Source of the DNA: Rhizophagus irregularis
Taxonomy: Eukaryota > Glomeromycota > Glomeromycetes > Glomerales > Glomeraceae
Direction of reading: 5' to 3'
Assembly (NCBI RefSeq): GCF_026210795.1
Contig: NC_089456.1
Coordinates: 1,490,501-1,554,500 of the forward strand
DNA: 64,000 bases
Shown here in pieces: positions 25,435 through 36,143 of the stretch (position 1 is its first letter; every line of letters starts with the position of its first letter). The translations under genes and the position numbers were made by a program. The notes under the pieces were generated by a model. It worked only from the letters and a program-made list of their open reading frames with translations. It was not told the origin of the DNA and did not search any database.

Positions 25435-26734
25435 TAGAGTTTAGAACCGGTTCTATTTTCGAAAACCGAATTTAAAACGGGCGCAACCGGTTCAATCCGT
25501 TTCAAACCGATTTCGCAAAACCCGATTGAAACCGAATAACCGATTCGTATATATTTGATAATTCTGGCCAGAATTAAATGTGATCGGCATAAATCCTGCC
25601 AAGTTATAATTCCGGCCGGAATTACATCCCTTGTGTAACACAGTTCGAAATTTTGTGGGACACAAATATCTATAATAAAATTTTGTGTAACATAACTTAC
25701 CCGGTGGCTAAACTATTTAGCCGCAGTCACGTGATTTAAATTTCGTAATTCGGGCCAGCACTATAAAGTTTCAAATATTTTATTAATTAATTATAAATTT
25801 TATAATTATTTCTTATTATTTTATATTACGTCAATTTTAAACTTATAATCAACTTAGGAAAAATATTTGAACAATCAAATATATTAGAAATCTGTTCATT
25901 TCATTTATTATTATTCTTTTGATACTCATTTTATTCAATAAATTATCAATTTAACTAAACCATTTGAATTAAAATTTTTATTCAAAAATCTGGTGATTAT
26001 TTAGAGAATTTCGAATATGGATTTGGTTACAATAGTCTATTATTAAATCAATAATTTCTTTAATTAATTAATTGTAAAATATTGTAAAAATATCAATTTT
26101 TTTTGATTTTTATGAATTTGAAAATCAAACTTGAAAATCTTAATCATCTTTCCTACATGTTGTTATAAAAAAAATTGAAAGAAAAAAAAATTGAAAATAA
26201 ATTTGGGGGAAAGAAAAAGGATAAAGAAAGGAATCGGTTCAAAAAAAGGGAAATTTCCAAAAAAAAAGGAATCTAAAAAAAAATAAGTACCGAAAAAAAT
26301 TCTGAAAAAAAAGGACAATAATTCAAAAAAAAAATATTTTTCAGTTTGGGAAAAAAAATTAAACCTAAACGGGAAAAGAATGAGAAAAAACAAATTTTTC
26401 GGTTTGAAAAAAAACTAAACCGAAAGAAGAAAGGAAGAAAATTTTTTTTTCAGTTTGAAAAAAAAAACGAAAAATTTAAAATTATTAATCAAAAAAAAAA
26501 ATTCTAAAATTTCATTAACTGAAATTGTATTAGTTGATTGGGGATAAATAGATCAGGTGGAGGCATGTCACCATTCACAAAAATTAAAAATCAGTTTTGA
26601 TCGGTTTGAAATAACCGGTTAATCGGTTTAAACCGGTTTGAATATAACCGGTTAACTGAATCGTAAACCGGTTAAATTTCGAATCGGTTAAACCCGGTTA
26701 TAAATCCGATAACCGATTCCGGTTCTAACCTCTA
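25435..26734. mobile_element. Non-autonomous hAT-like transposon in the satellite
   Basis: The 1,300-bp insert starts TAGAGTTTAGAACCGGTTCT and ends CCGGTTCTAACCTCTA, giving inverted ends TAGAG(T/G)TTAGAACCGG. It is flanked on both sides by the perfect 8-bp direct repeat CGTCAGAC. TIRs opening with TAGRG and 8-bp target duplications are hallmarks of the hAT superfamily. Subterminal AACCGGTT-type motifs cluster at both ends (25,440-25,550 and 26,600-26,725). The interior is AT-rich, has poly-A/T tracts and codes for nothing. The target duplication also occurs in the monomer, but the abrupt sequence change and matched ends support a true insertion. Confidence 0.8.
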
Positions 26735-29425
26735 CGTCAGACATGACATTTTTGTGATTAAAAATAAAAAAAAATGATTTTTTTAGTTAAAAAATGTCAG
26801 ACTTGACGTTTTTGTAATTAAAAAATCAAAAAAATGACTTTTTTAGTTGAAAAACGTCAGGCTTGACGTTTTTGTAATTAAAAAATCAAAAAAATGACTT
26901 TTTTAGTTGAAAAACGTCAGGCTTGACGTTTTTGTAATTAAAAAATCAAAAAAAATGACTTTTTTAGTTGAAAAACGTCAGGCTTGACGTTTTTGTAATT
27001 AAAAAATCAAAAAAAATGACTTTTTTAGTTAAAAAACGTCAGGCTTGACGTTTTTGTAATTAAAAAATCAAAAAAATGACTTTTTTAGTTAAAAAATGTC
27101 AGGCTTGACGTTTTTGTAATTAAAAAATCAAAAAAATGACTTTTTTAGTTAAAAAACGTCAGGCTTGACGTTTTTGTAATTAAAAAATCAAAAAAATGAC
27201 TTTTTTAGTTAAAAAATGTCAGGCTTGACGTTATTGTAATTAAAAAATCAAAAAAAATGACTTTTTCAGTTAAAAAACGTCAGACTTGACGTTTTTGTAA
27301 TTAAAAAGTCAAAAAAAATGACTTTTTCAGTTAAAAAACGTCAGACTTGACGTTTTTGTAATTAAAAAATCAAAAAAAAATGACTTTTTTAGTTAAAAAA
27401 CGTCAGACATGACATTTTTGTGATTAAAAATAAAAAAAATGATTTTTTTAATTAAAAATGTCAGATTTGACGTTTTTGTAATTAAAAAATCAAAAAAATG
27501 ACTTTTTTAGTTAAAAAACGTCAGACTTGACGTTTTTTAATTAAAAAATCAAAAAAAAAAATGATTTTTTTAGTTAAAAACGTCAGACATGACATTTTTG
27601 TGATTAAAAATAAAAAAAAATGATTTTTTAATTAAAAACGTCAGATTTGACATTTTTATGATTCAAAAAATTATTTTTTACGTTAGATTTGACAATTTTG
27701 TAATTAAAAATCAAAAAAATTGATTTTTTTAGTTAAAAACGTCAGACTTGACGTTTTTGTAATTAAAAAATCAAAAAAAAATGATTTTTTAATTAAAAAC
27801 GTCAGACTCGACGTTTTTGTAATTAAAAAATCAAAAAAATGATTTTTTTAATTAAAAACGTCAGACTTGACGTTTTTGTGATTAAAAATCAAAAAAATAT
27901 TGGTTTTTTTAATTAAAAATGTCAGACTTGGCATTTTGTAATTAAAAATCAAAAAAATATTGTTTTTTTTAATTAAAAATGTCAGACTTGACGTTTTTGT
28001 AATTAAAAAATCAAAAAAAATGATTTTTTTGATTAAAAATGTCAGACTTGATGTTTTTGTAATTAAAAAATCAAAAAAAATGATTTTTTTGATTAAAAAC
28101 GTTAGACTTGACATTATTGTAATTAAAAAATCAAAAAAAAATGATTTTTTTAATTAAAAACGTCAGACTTGACATTTTTGTTATTAAAAAATCAAAAAAA
28201 TGATTTTTTTAATTAAAAAACGTCAGACTTGACATTTTTGTGATTAAAAAATAAAAATCAAAAAAATATTGGTTTTTTTTTAATTAAAAACGTCAAACTT
28301 GACGTTTTTGTTATTAAAAAATCAAAAAAAAAATGATTTTTTTAATTAAAAACGTCAGACTTTGACATTTTTGTGATTAAAAATCAAAAAAATATTGGTT
28401 TTTTTAATTAAAAATGTCAGACTTGGCATTTTGTAATTAAAAATCAAAAAAATATTGTTTTTTTTAATTAAAAATGTCAGACTTGACGTTTTTGTAATTA
28501 AAAAATCAAAAAAAATGATTTTTTGATTAAAAATGTCAGACTTGATGTTTTTGTAATTAAAAAATCAAAAAAAATGATTTTTTTGATTAAAAACGTTAGA
28601 CTTGACATTATTGTAATTAAAAAATCAAAAAAAAATGATTTTTTTGATTAAAAACGTCAGACTTGACATTTTTGTTATTAAAAAATCAAAAAAATGATTT
28701 TTTTAATTAAAAAACGTCAGACTTGACATTTTTGTGATTAAAAAATAAAAATCAAAAAAATATTGGTTTTTTTTAATTAAAAACGTCAAACTTGACGTTT
28801 TTGTTATTAAAAAATCAAAAAAAAAATGATTTTTTTAATTAAAAACGTCAGACTTTGACATTTTTGTGATTAAAAATCAAAAAAATATTGGTTTTTTTTA
28901 ATTAAAAACGTCAGACTTGGCATTTTGTAATTAAAAATCAAAAAAATATTGTTTTTTTTAATTAAAAATGTCAGACTTGACGTTTTTGTAATTAAAAAAA
29001 TCAAAAAAAATGATTTTTTTGATTAAAAATGTCAGACTTGATGTTTTTGTAATTAAAAAATCAAAAAAAATGATTTTTTTAATTAAAAACGTCAGACTTT
29101 GACATTTTTGTGATTAAAAATCAAAAAAATATTGGTTTTTTTAATTAAAAACGTCAGTCTTGACATTTTTGTTATTAAAAAATCAAAAAAATGATTTTTT
29201 TAATTAAAAAATTCAGACTTGACATTTTTGTGATTAAAAAATGAAAATCAAAAAAATATTGGTTTTTTTTAATTAAAAACGTCAGACTTGACGTTTTTGT
29301 TATTAAAAAATCAAAAAAAAATGATTTTTTTAATTAAAAACGTCAGACTTTGACATTTTTGTGATTAAAAATCAAAAAAATATTGGTTTTTTTAATTAAA
29401 AACGTCAGTCTTGACATTTTTTGTT
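26735..29425. repeat. Satellite array of ~57-65-bp palindromic monomers
   Basis: About 44 tandem monomers follow one plan: TGACGTTTTTGTAATTAAAA, AATCA, an A-rich centre, then the inverse (TGATTTTTTAATTAAAAA, CGTCA), and a GACT-type spacer. Each monomer can fold into a stem of some 23 bp. Blocks differ: 26,750-27,410 is homogeneous with TGACTTTTTTAGTT, while 27,900-29,400 shows a higher-order period of about 495 bp. Open frames through this block are by-products of the repeat length and not genes. Confidence 0.9.
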
Positions 29426-29739
29426 AAAAAAATAAAAAATGAAGAAAAAACGTTTTTGCGTTATTTTTTTTATAATTTTATATGGAAAAATTCCAAAACG
29501 TTTTTTTCTTAATAGTAATGCAAAAAAAAAGTTTTTGGCATTTTTTTTAATAATATTATATGAAAAAACGCTGAAACATTTTTTTTACAATTTTTTTATT
29601 TTTTTGCAATATTTTATGAAATTTTAATGATCAACAAAAAAATGAAATTATGCAAATATTGAATGATGCAACAATTTAACAGGGACTTTTAGTGGCACAG
29701 GAAGAGTTTTTGCGAAAAGTTGGCATTAGAAGTTTTTTT
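29426..29739. other. A/T-rich satellite flank with a diverged ~80-bp duplication
   Basis: Two related stretches (about 29,450-29,520 and 29,525-29,590) share ACGTTTTT…ATAATWTTATATG-RAAAAA blocks. They resemble further derivatives of the satellite. No gene was seen. Confidence 0.45.
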
Positions 29740-29827
29740 CATTGTCATTGTCATTGACATTGACATTGACATTGACATTGACATTGACATTGACATTGTC
29801 ACTGACATTGACATTGTCATTGACATT
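29740..29827. repeat. Hexanucleotide microsatellite (CATTGA)n
   Basis: About fourteen units of CATTGA/CATTGT in tandem. The Ile-Asp repeat encoded in one frame is a consequence of the microsatellite rather than a protein feature. Confidence 0.9.
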
Positions 29828-30092
29828 TACATAAAGTTATATAAGATTAATCTGAGAGTTTTTTACCAAAAAGGAAATTTTTTTATAAAAAGGGAAATGA
29901 TTTTCAATTTCGAGGCAATTCAGCAGGTGTTTTAATAACAAATTGAGAAATGATTTCCATAGAAAATCTCATGACAAAATTTATAATAAATTTAAAATAA
30001 ATGATCAACAAAAATGATCAACAAAATCGTTACTAGTTTTATAAAAAACGCCCAATAATATCTTTTTATTGTTTTAATATATCTCAACTTCT

Positions 30093-30513
30093 ACCTAGTA
30101 ATAATAGTAGTAATAATAATATTATTCATTATGATTCTTTAGATAGTGTTAGGAATTACATTTATTTTGGTAAAAATATAATAGAGTTCTATACTAATCT
30201 TACTTCGTAGCGCCATCGTAGATTTTAGTAGTTTGATTTATATAATTTTATAGGGTCAATTTTACTTTCTTCTGCAGGGCGGGCTTCAACTTACCAAGTT
30301 TCGGCTAGTGTATGGGAGGTAGTGGGTTAATTAAAGAAATGATTTTTAGGTGTAGTTGGTTATATCTTTAATAGTTTCGTATTTAATTGCCCCACCGTTG
30401 AAGTAGATTCTTCTGATAGTTTAGTTCATTTTTTTATTTTACTTTTTCATTTTTGATATGTTTATAAAATTTGTATTCGCTAACTATTACTGTTAAATAA
30501 AAATAAAAATAAA
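30093..30513. mobile_element. Retroposon (SINE or truncated LINE) with 17-bp target duplication
   Basis: The segment is bracketed by perfect 17-bp direct repeats AATATATCTCAACTTCT at 30,076-30,092 and 30,514-30,530. Its right end, just before the second repeat, is a short (AAATA)n tail. A long perfect target duplication plus a simple A-rich tail is the signature of target-primed reverse transcription, that is a SINE or a 5'-truncated non-LTR element. The body has a GC-richer block at 30,200-30,420 (GCAGGGCGGGCTTCAACTTA). I cannot identify tRNA-type promoter boxes or RT motifs in it. Confidence 0.75.
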
Positions 30514-30653
30514 AATATATCTCAACTTCTCTGATTAAATCATTTAATAAAGAGAATATTAAAATTTAAATTGATTATGGACAGAAAATCGAATTAAATA
30601 AATTTAAATGTTTTCAAATTCGTTTTTTCCAATTAAATACATTCAATTTGAAT

Positions 30654-30955
30654 TAGGGATGGAAATCAGTTTGTGGTTCTAATACGGTTCCCAAATTAAG
30701 CTCTTAAATAAAATATGATCAAATCTATGATCAATTAGAAAATTTTGATTGGCCTTTAAACGAAGTTGGTATGTGATCGTCAAAAGCTTGACTGATGACA
30801 GTGACTTGAGTCAGTTCTTGAGTCAGTTCTTGAAATCGTGAGAATGGTTTTTATGGTTAAAAGTAGGTCTAAATCCGGGAGACTTAGAATCTTTGAATTT
30901 ATAATCAGTTCCAGAATCGACTCGAGTTAACTCATTTGAACCGATTCCATCCCCA
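30654..30955. mobile_element. hAT-type MITE, 302 bp
   Basis: Ends are TAGGGATGGAAATCAGTT and the inverse of TGGGGATGGAATCGGTT. The flanks are ATTTGAAT (30,646-30,653) and ATCTGAAT (30,956-30,963), an 8-bp target duplication with one mismatch. This matches hAT expectations for TIR and target length. The interior is non-coding. Confidence 0.7.
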
Positions 30956-30963
30956 ATCTGAAT

Positions 30964-31390
30964 TAAATTATTAATTAATACATGTTTTATTAATTTCAAA
31001 AAAAATACAGATATACAAATTTAAATTTAACAGTAAATGTGGTACTAACTACTAAATATGAAGAAAATTACAGTCAGAATAGATTTCATCTTTAGAGATT
31101 CATATAATTTATTTTGAGCTACGGTTATTAACATTGACAAGCCCAGTAAAAAGTTTCTATCAAGTTTTTGTATAAAAAATGTAAAATATGTTAGTATAAT
31201 GAATTTAATACAATTATGAGCATCCATTTATACGAAATTTGTGATAAATATGTAGAATTTTTATTTAGCATTTGAAATAAATTCGTATATTATTTATTAG
31301 ATTTTTGTAAGAATAATATATTAAATATGTATTAATTTTGCTATAAAATATTGATAATATAGTACTATACTAAAAATAATTAATAAAACT
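30964..31390. other. AT-rich intergenic DNA
   Basis: Nothing is recognisable here; the short minus-strand frame at 31,045-31,227 is probably chance. It separates the MITE from the decaying gene downstream. Confidence 0.45.
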
Positions 31391-33062
31391 ATTTTTTATG
31401 TTGCTTCTTATTATATTCTTGTTTATTATCATCATTTTTTTGTTGTGTTATATTACATTTACGATTAGAACGTCTTACTTGAAGGATTTCTTCTTGCTTT
31501 TTATATTATGTAATTTTTGTGTTGTTTTATGCTTGCGACCACAATGTTTTACTTGAGGAGCCTCTTGATCATCTTCATGTTCATCAGTTTCTCGTTCTTC
31601 ATCACCTTTTTGTTGTATTACGTTACACTTGCAACTAGAACGTATTACTTGAGAAGTTTCTTTTTGTTTTTCATTATTATGTGTTGCTTTATGCTTGTTA
31701 CCATGATCTTTAACTTGTGAAACTTCTTGATCAGTTTCTTGTTCTACATCACTTTTTTGTTGTATTACTCTATCAACTGCTTTCAATATATAATATAATT
31801 ATTAGTTAATTATTTGTTAAGAATCTATAAAATGCATTATAATTTATACTTACTTTGTGAAGGTTCATTATTAAGTTCTTCCAAACTTTTTATATTTGAG
31901 CTGTTAAATTCCAATAATGGCATTCTACAGTAATAATACTATAATTTCGAAATATTATATAATTCATTGATTAATTTACAAAAAAAAATTCATATAATAT
32001 TTAAAAATTACCACAATTTTTTGTTGATAAAGTTGATCCGCTTGTTTGTTGTTCTTCTTCATTGATTTCATCGTTAGATTCAACCACTTTTCTCTTAAAT
32101 CTTTTGCTATTTCCATTTGGTTTACGAGATTTAAGTGTCTTTTGAGTTTTATCACTAAGAGTTGATCCTATATGTTTAAAAAAAGAGTATTGTTAAACAA
32201 TTCTGCTGATCGATTTAAAAATTAAACATATGACTTACGCTTATAATTAATATGCCGACGGATCATCTCACGTTCTTCCCAATCACTTACAGTTCTGGAA
32301 AAGATGGATTTTTTTCGAAATTAAACAAATAAAAAATAAACATTAAGTTAAAAAAAAATCAAACTAATAAATTCATGCTAATTATTTACCCTATCAATAC
32401 ATTTATTAATTTCACTAAGAGGCATATCATGATATTCAGTAGTAGGGCATAAAGGATAGAGCTTTTCAGCTACTAAAAGTCTCATAAACTCCTGCAATTT
32501 TTAGAGAACAATTTTTTTTAAAAAAAAATACAATTATAAACATTACAATACCATATAACCATGCCAAATTCTTTTGGTATATGAAGATAAGAAGAAATGT
32601 TTTGGTGTTTATATTTTCCTTTTGAAATTGGCTATATGACGTGCAATAAAAATAAATACAGTAATAATCAGTAATAAACCCAAAAAATATGTATGTAAAT
32701 ATGTAATGTTTTAGTTAATTTTACCTGTTCAGGCTCATTGCTAGAGAATTCGGCAGTATCACTTTTTTGATTTATAATCTTTTTTTCATTTTTGTTGTAT
32801 TATTTTTTCAATTTAACGATCCTTTTTTTATTTTCATTGCTAATTTACTATCAGATGATTTGGCTTCTGATATTTTTGGTTGATTTAATGTTAATAATTT
32901 TTTTTTTTTTTCTGTTTTATTTTGTTAGTATTTTCTAGTTTTGCAATTTCTTGTTTAAGTTCAGCAATTTTTTTGGACGTTTCATTTTCTTCATATTCAC
33001 TGTTAAAAGAGCTACTCTCAGAGTTGGATGTTTCAGTTGTTTCACTATCATTATATTCCATT
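31390..33062 (-). pseudogene. Decaying multi-exon gene, unknown function
   Basis: Exon-like pieces on the minus strand show splice signals but do not all join in frame. The first (32,725-33,062) opens MEYNDSETTETSNSESS, has a coiled-coil-like stretch, then loses frame in a 13-A run. A short exon ending near 32,631 starts PISKGKYKHQNISSYLHI. Another, with upper edge at 32,491, reads EFMRLLVAEKLYPLCPTTEY. Near 32,300 is TVSDWEEREMIRRHINYK. A basic exon, RSTLSDKTQKTLKSRKPNGN, follows. The 3' exon (31,475-31,786) carries degenerate repeats of the type QVIRSSCKCNVIQQKGD, and a third repeat lies one frame off beyond its stop. Several shifts fall in A-homopolymers, so either decay or assembly error is possible. 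I do not recognise the family. Confidence 0.5.
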
Positions 33063-33569
33063 TTAGATAATATAGTAAATAGTGAATATTAAATAACTTG
33101 ATAATATAAACTTATATGAAATTATTTTATTTTTTTTTTCTTGCTTTGGAAGAAAAGATAAAAGTTGTAATCATTATAATCACGAAATTATGCTTAAACT
33201 AGAGTCATACCCTAGGGCCGGTGACCGGCCCTTACTAAGAGTAGGATATATACCATAAATTTTAACACTTATTTGCAGAAACAATAATATTGGTAATAAA
33301 TAATTTAATTTATTTTTTTTTGTATTTTGATTCAATAATTTTGTAATTGGCTTTAAAAGAAGAAATATTATGATTTTTTTTAATTTATAAAAAACATTTA
33401 ACAATTTTTTTAAAAAAAAATTTTTCAGTTTCTAACCATGCTGTAGTAAACTTTTTAAAAATTTTATATAAAACGTATATTATAATTTATATTCATATTT
33501 AAAATAAAATTATTCAATAAAATTTATTTCACACAATCAAATTTGGGACAATTCTATGTCCACATTTTT
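33063..33569. other. AT-rich spacer with a GC-rich palindrome
   Basis: At 33,213-33,230 the sequence GGGCCGGTGACCGGCCC forms a nearly perfect inverted repeat in otherwise AT-rich DNA. It resembles the end of a small inverted-repeat element, but I could not find the partner end. No gene was seen. Confidence 0.5.
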
Positions 33570-34240
33570 TTTTATTTGTGTAATATATATAATTTTTTTT
33601 AATAAATCAATTCATGTAATATATTTTAATAAGTAAATTCATATAATTTTTTTTTGATAATTAAATTCGTATAATGTTTTTTAATAAATAATTTTTTTTT
33701 TATAATTATATAATGCTTTTATTCTAATAAATAAATTCATATAATGTTTTTTTTAATAAATAAATTCATGTAATGTTTTTTTTAATAAATAAATTCATGT
33801 AATGTTTTTTTTAAAATAAATTTGTATAATATTTTTTTAGTAAAAAAATTTAATAAATTCGGGTATATAATTTTTTTAATAAATCAATTCATGTAATATA
33901 TATTTTAATAAGTAAACTCGTTAATTTTTTTTAATAATTAAATTTGTATAATGTTTTTAAATAATCACTAAATCTGTATAATGCTTTTTTTTAATAAATA
34001 AACTCATATAATGTTTTTTAATAAATAAATTTATATAATGTTTTTTTTTTAAAATAAATTTGTATAATATTTTTTTAATAAATAAATTTAATAAATTCGA
34101 GTATATGTATTCTTTTAACAAAATAAAATTCGGATATATATTTTTAACAAAATTCGGATGTATATATATATATTAATAAAATTTGGATATACATATATAT
34201 ATTTTAATAAAATTTGAATATATTTATTTTTAATTCGGAT
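33570..34240. repeat. Degenerate tandem repeat, ~36-bp unit
   Basis: Units of the form AATAAATTCATATAATGTTT plus a T-run recur imperfectly from about 33,590 to 34,110. They grade into (ATTCGGATATATAT)-type units to 34,250. This is non-coding satellite-like DNA. Confidence 0.75.
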
Positions 34241-34264
34241 ATATATATTTGGGTAACATTATTT

Positions 34265-35630
34265 GGCAACCTGTCATGACGACCCTATCACGTAACATAA
34301 TAAAATTTTAATTGGCTGATTTTTCATTTTTGATCAGTTAATTTTTAAAGAATATTTTATTTACAGTAAAATTTTATTTGTTAAATACAATATTAAAACT
34401 ATAAAATTATACACTTAGTGGATTATATTTTATTGATTAGAGAAATAAAAACTAATAATAATGGTAAATAGTTATAAAAAAAAAGAAAAATTACAATGAT
34501 AAAATGAAAAAAATGCTAATAAATAAGCAAAAAAAGGAAATTAGATATAACGTTAATAATTATGAAAGAAAAAAGGAAACAAAAAGAAATGACATGGGAT
34601 AAAAAGAAAAGAAATGAAAAAAAGTGTAAAAAGGATAATAAGGACAAAAGGAAGTGTAATAAGATGATAAGGATGAAAGGGAAGTGAAAGGGAAATGTAA
34701 AAGAAGTGAAAAGGCTGTTAGAAGATGAAAAGAAAGTGAGAAATATGATAGTGAATGAAAATGAAGGGAGAAGGAAGTAAAAAGGATGATAGGAGATGAA
34801 AAGGAAGTGAGAAAGATGATAGTGAACGAAAATGAAGTGAGAAGGAAGTAAAGGGGTGATAGGAGATGAAAAGGAAGTGAGAAAGATGATGGTGAACGAA
34901 AATGAAGTGAAAGGATGATAGAAGATGAAAAAGAAGTGAGAAAGATGATAGTGAACGAAAATGAAGTGAAAAGAAAGTAAAAAGAATGATAGGAGATAAA
35001 AAAGAAGTAAGAAAGATGATGGTGAACAAACGGGAAGTGAGAAGGAAGTGTAAAGGGTGATAGGAAAAGAAAAGAAAGCAAAAATAATAATGAAAAATAA
35101 AAGAAATAAAAGGATGATGGAGAATAAAAAAGAAGTAAAAAGGTGAAAGAAATAAAATAATAAAGGGTAAAAAAGAAGTGAAAAGAATGATAGAAAGACG
35201 AAAAAAAGTGAAGAAAAAATAATCAAAAACACCACCCATAAAAAAAGGAACAAAGAAATGACTGGTTAGTATTATTTCAAATAAAATGAAAAAGTAATAA
35301 AAACAGAAAGATATAAAAAGTAATAAAGCAAGAAAGACATACATCAAATAAAAAGAAGCCATCCCATTATCTAAAGAAAAAAAATAAAGTTAGCATTAAT
35401 AATAAAGTAAAGAGTCATTAAATACAATAAAATAACAAAAAAAAACAAAAAAAATTGCCTTAAAAAAAAGTCATTTTCAAGCCAAAATAGCACTGCAATA
35501 AAAAAAAAGGAAAAAAAAATTATCATTATCTAATAAACAAATAAACATTTATCAGATGACGCGATGATCATGTTTGTGTAGCCAATCAAAAAATATAAAT
35601 TTATTACATAATCAGGGTCACCATGTTGCC
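34265..35630. mobile_element. Inverted-repeat-bounded segment carrying a polypurine minisatellite
   Basis: The left edge GGCAACCTGTCATGACGACC, then …CGTAAC…ATTGGCT, is mirrored at 35,580-35,630 (AGCCAAT…TTACATAATCAGGGTC, ACCATGTTGCC). The inverted ends are about 50 bp and imperfect. The symmetrical edges around a distinctive interior suggest a single inserted element. No target duplication or transposase is visible, so this is inference. Confidence 0.4.
34520..35360. repeat. Polypurine minisatellite, ~65-70-bp unit
   Basis: The plus strand is almost all A and G, built from units such as GAAGGAAGT…GATGATAGGAGATGAAAAGG, AAGTGAGAAAGATGATAGTG, AACGAAAATGAAGT. Because the opposite strand is pyrimidine-rich it lacks stop codons in all three frames, producing overlapping Phe/Ser/Leu-only frames of up to 245 codons that are not genes. 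Long mirror-like purine tracts of this kind can form triplex DNA. Confidence 0.85.
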
Positions 35631-36143
35631 TTTTTTATAAAATTAAGATATATTTTTTTATATATATTTTGACCTTCAATTCCTATTATAATCACAAGAA
35701 TTAGCCTCCTGAACAATGTATACGAATAATAAATATTTCCTTGATGTTAATATATAGTTAGCTCTTAGATATTTGGCCAGTCAATTCATAATTCCTTGAT
35801 GTCAATATATGGTTAGCTCTTGGATTTTGATCAACCAATTTCATGCTGCAAATCATGATCAATTTTTTTTTTATATAAACGACCATTATTCGTAATATTG
35901 AACTCAATATCAACTCAATATCAATATCAATATCAATATCAATATCAATTCAATATCAATTCAATTTCAATTCAATATCAATATCAATATATATAAAAAA
36001 CGTACCCTATACTTAGCGCATAAGAGCTAACCAAATTAGTAAAATTTTCCTTCCTTTCCAGGATAGCACGATTAGCAGAACAACCAATCACAAGGAATAT
36101 CACTATTAAAATGAAGATCACCTGATATCATTAACTATATAGC
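35631..36143. other. Intergenic DNA with short tandem repeats
   Basis: Contains a 55-bp tandem duplication (TTCCTTGATGTTAATATATA starting at 35,737 and its variant at 35,792, sharing GTTAGCTCTT). An (AATATC)n/(AATTC) microsatellite runs at about 35,901-35,994. No gene was seen. Confidence 0.6.

Noticed and set aside
27848-28157. Repetitive frames such as LTFLIKKIIFFDFLITK on both strands
   Set aside because: They are translations of the palindromic satellite, appear on both strands and follow the monomer period.
29720-29935. Frame encoding an Ile-Asp dipeptide repeat
   Set aside because: It is a by-product of the hexanucleotide microsatellite.
34516-35362. Three long overlapping minus-strand frames (245, 173 and 214 codons)
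   Set aside because: All three frames are open only because the pyrimidine-rich strand of a polypurine minisatellite lacks stops; composition is almost purely Phe/Ser/Leu/His.
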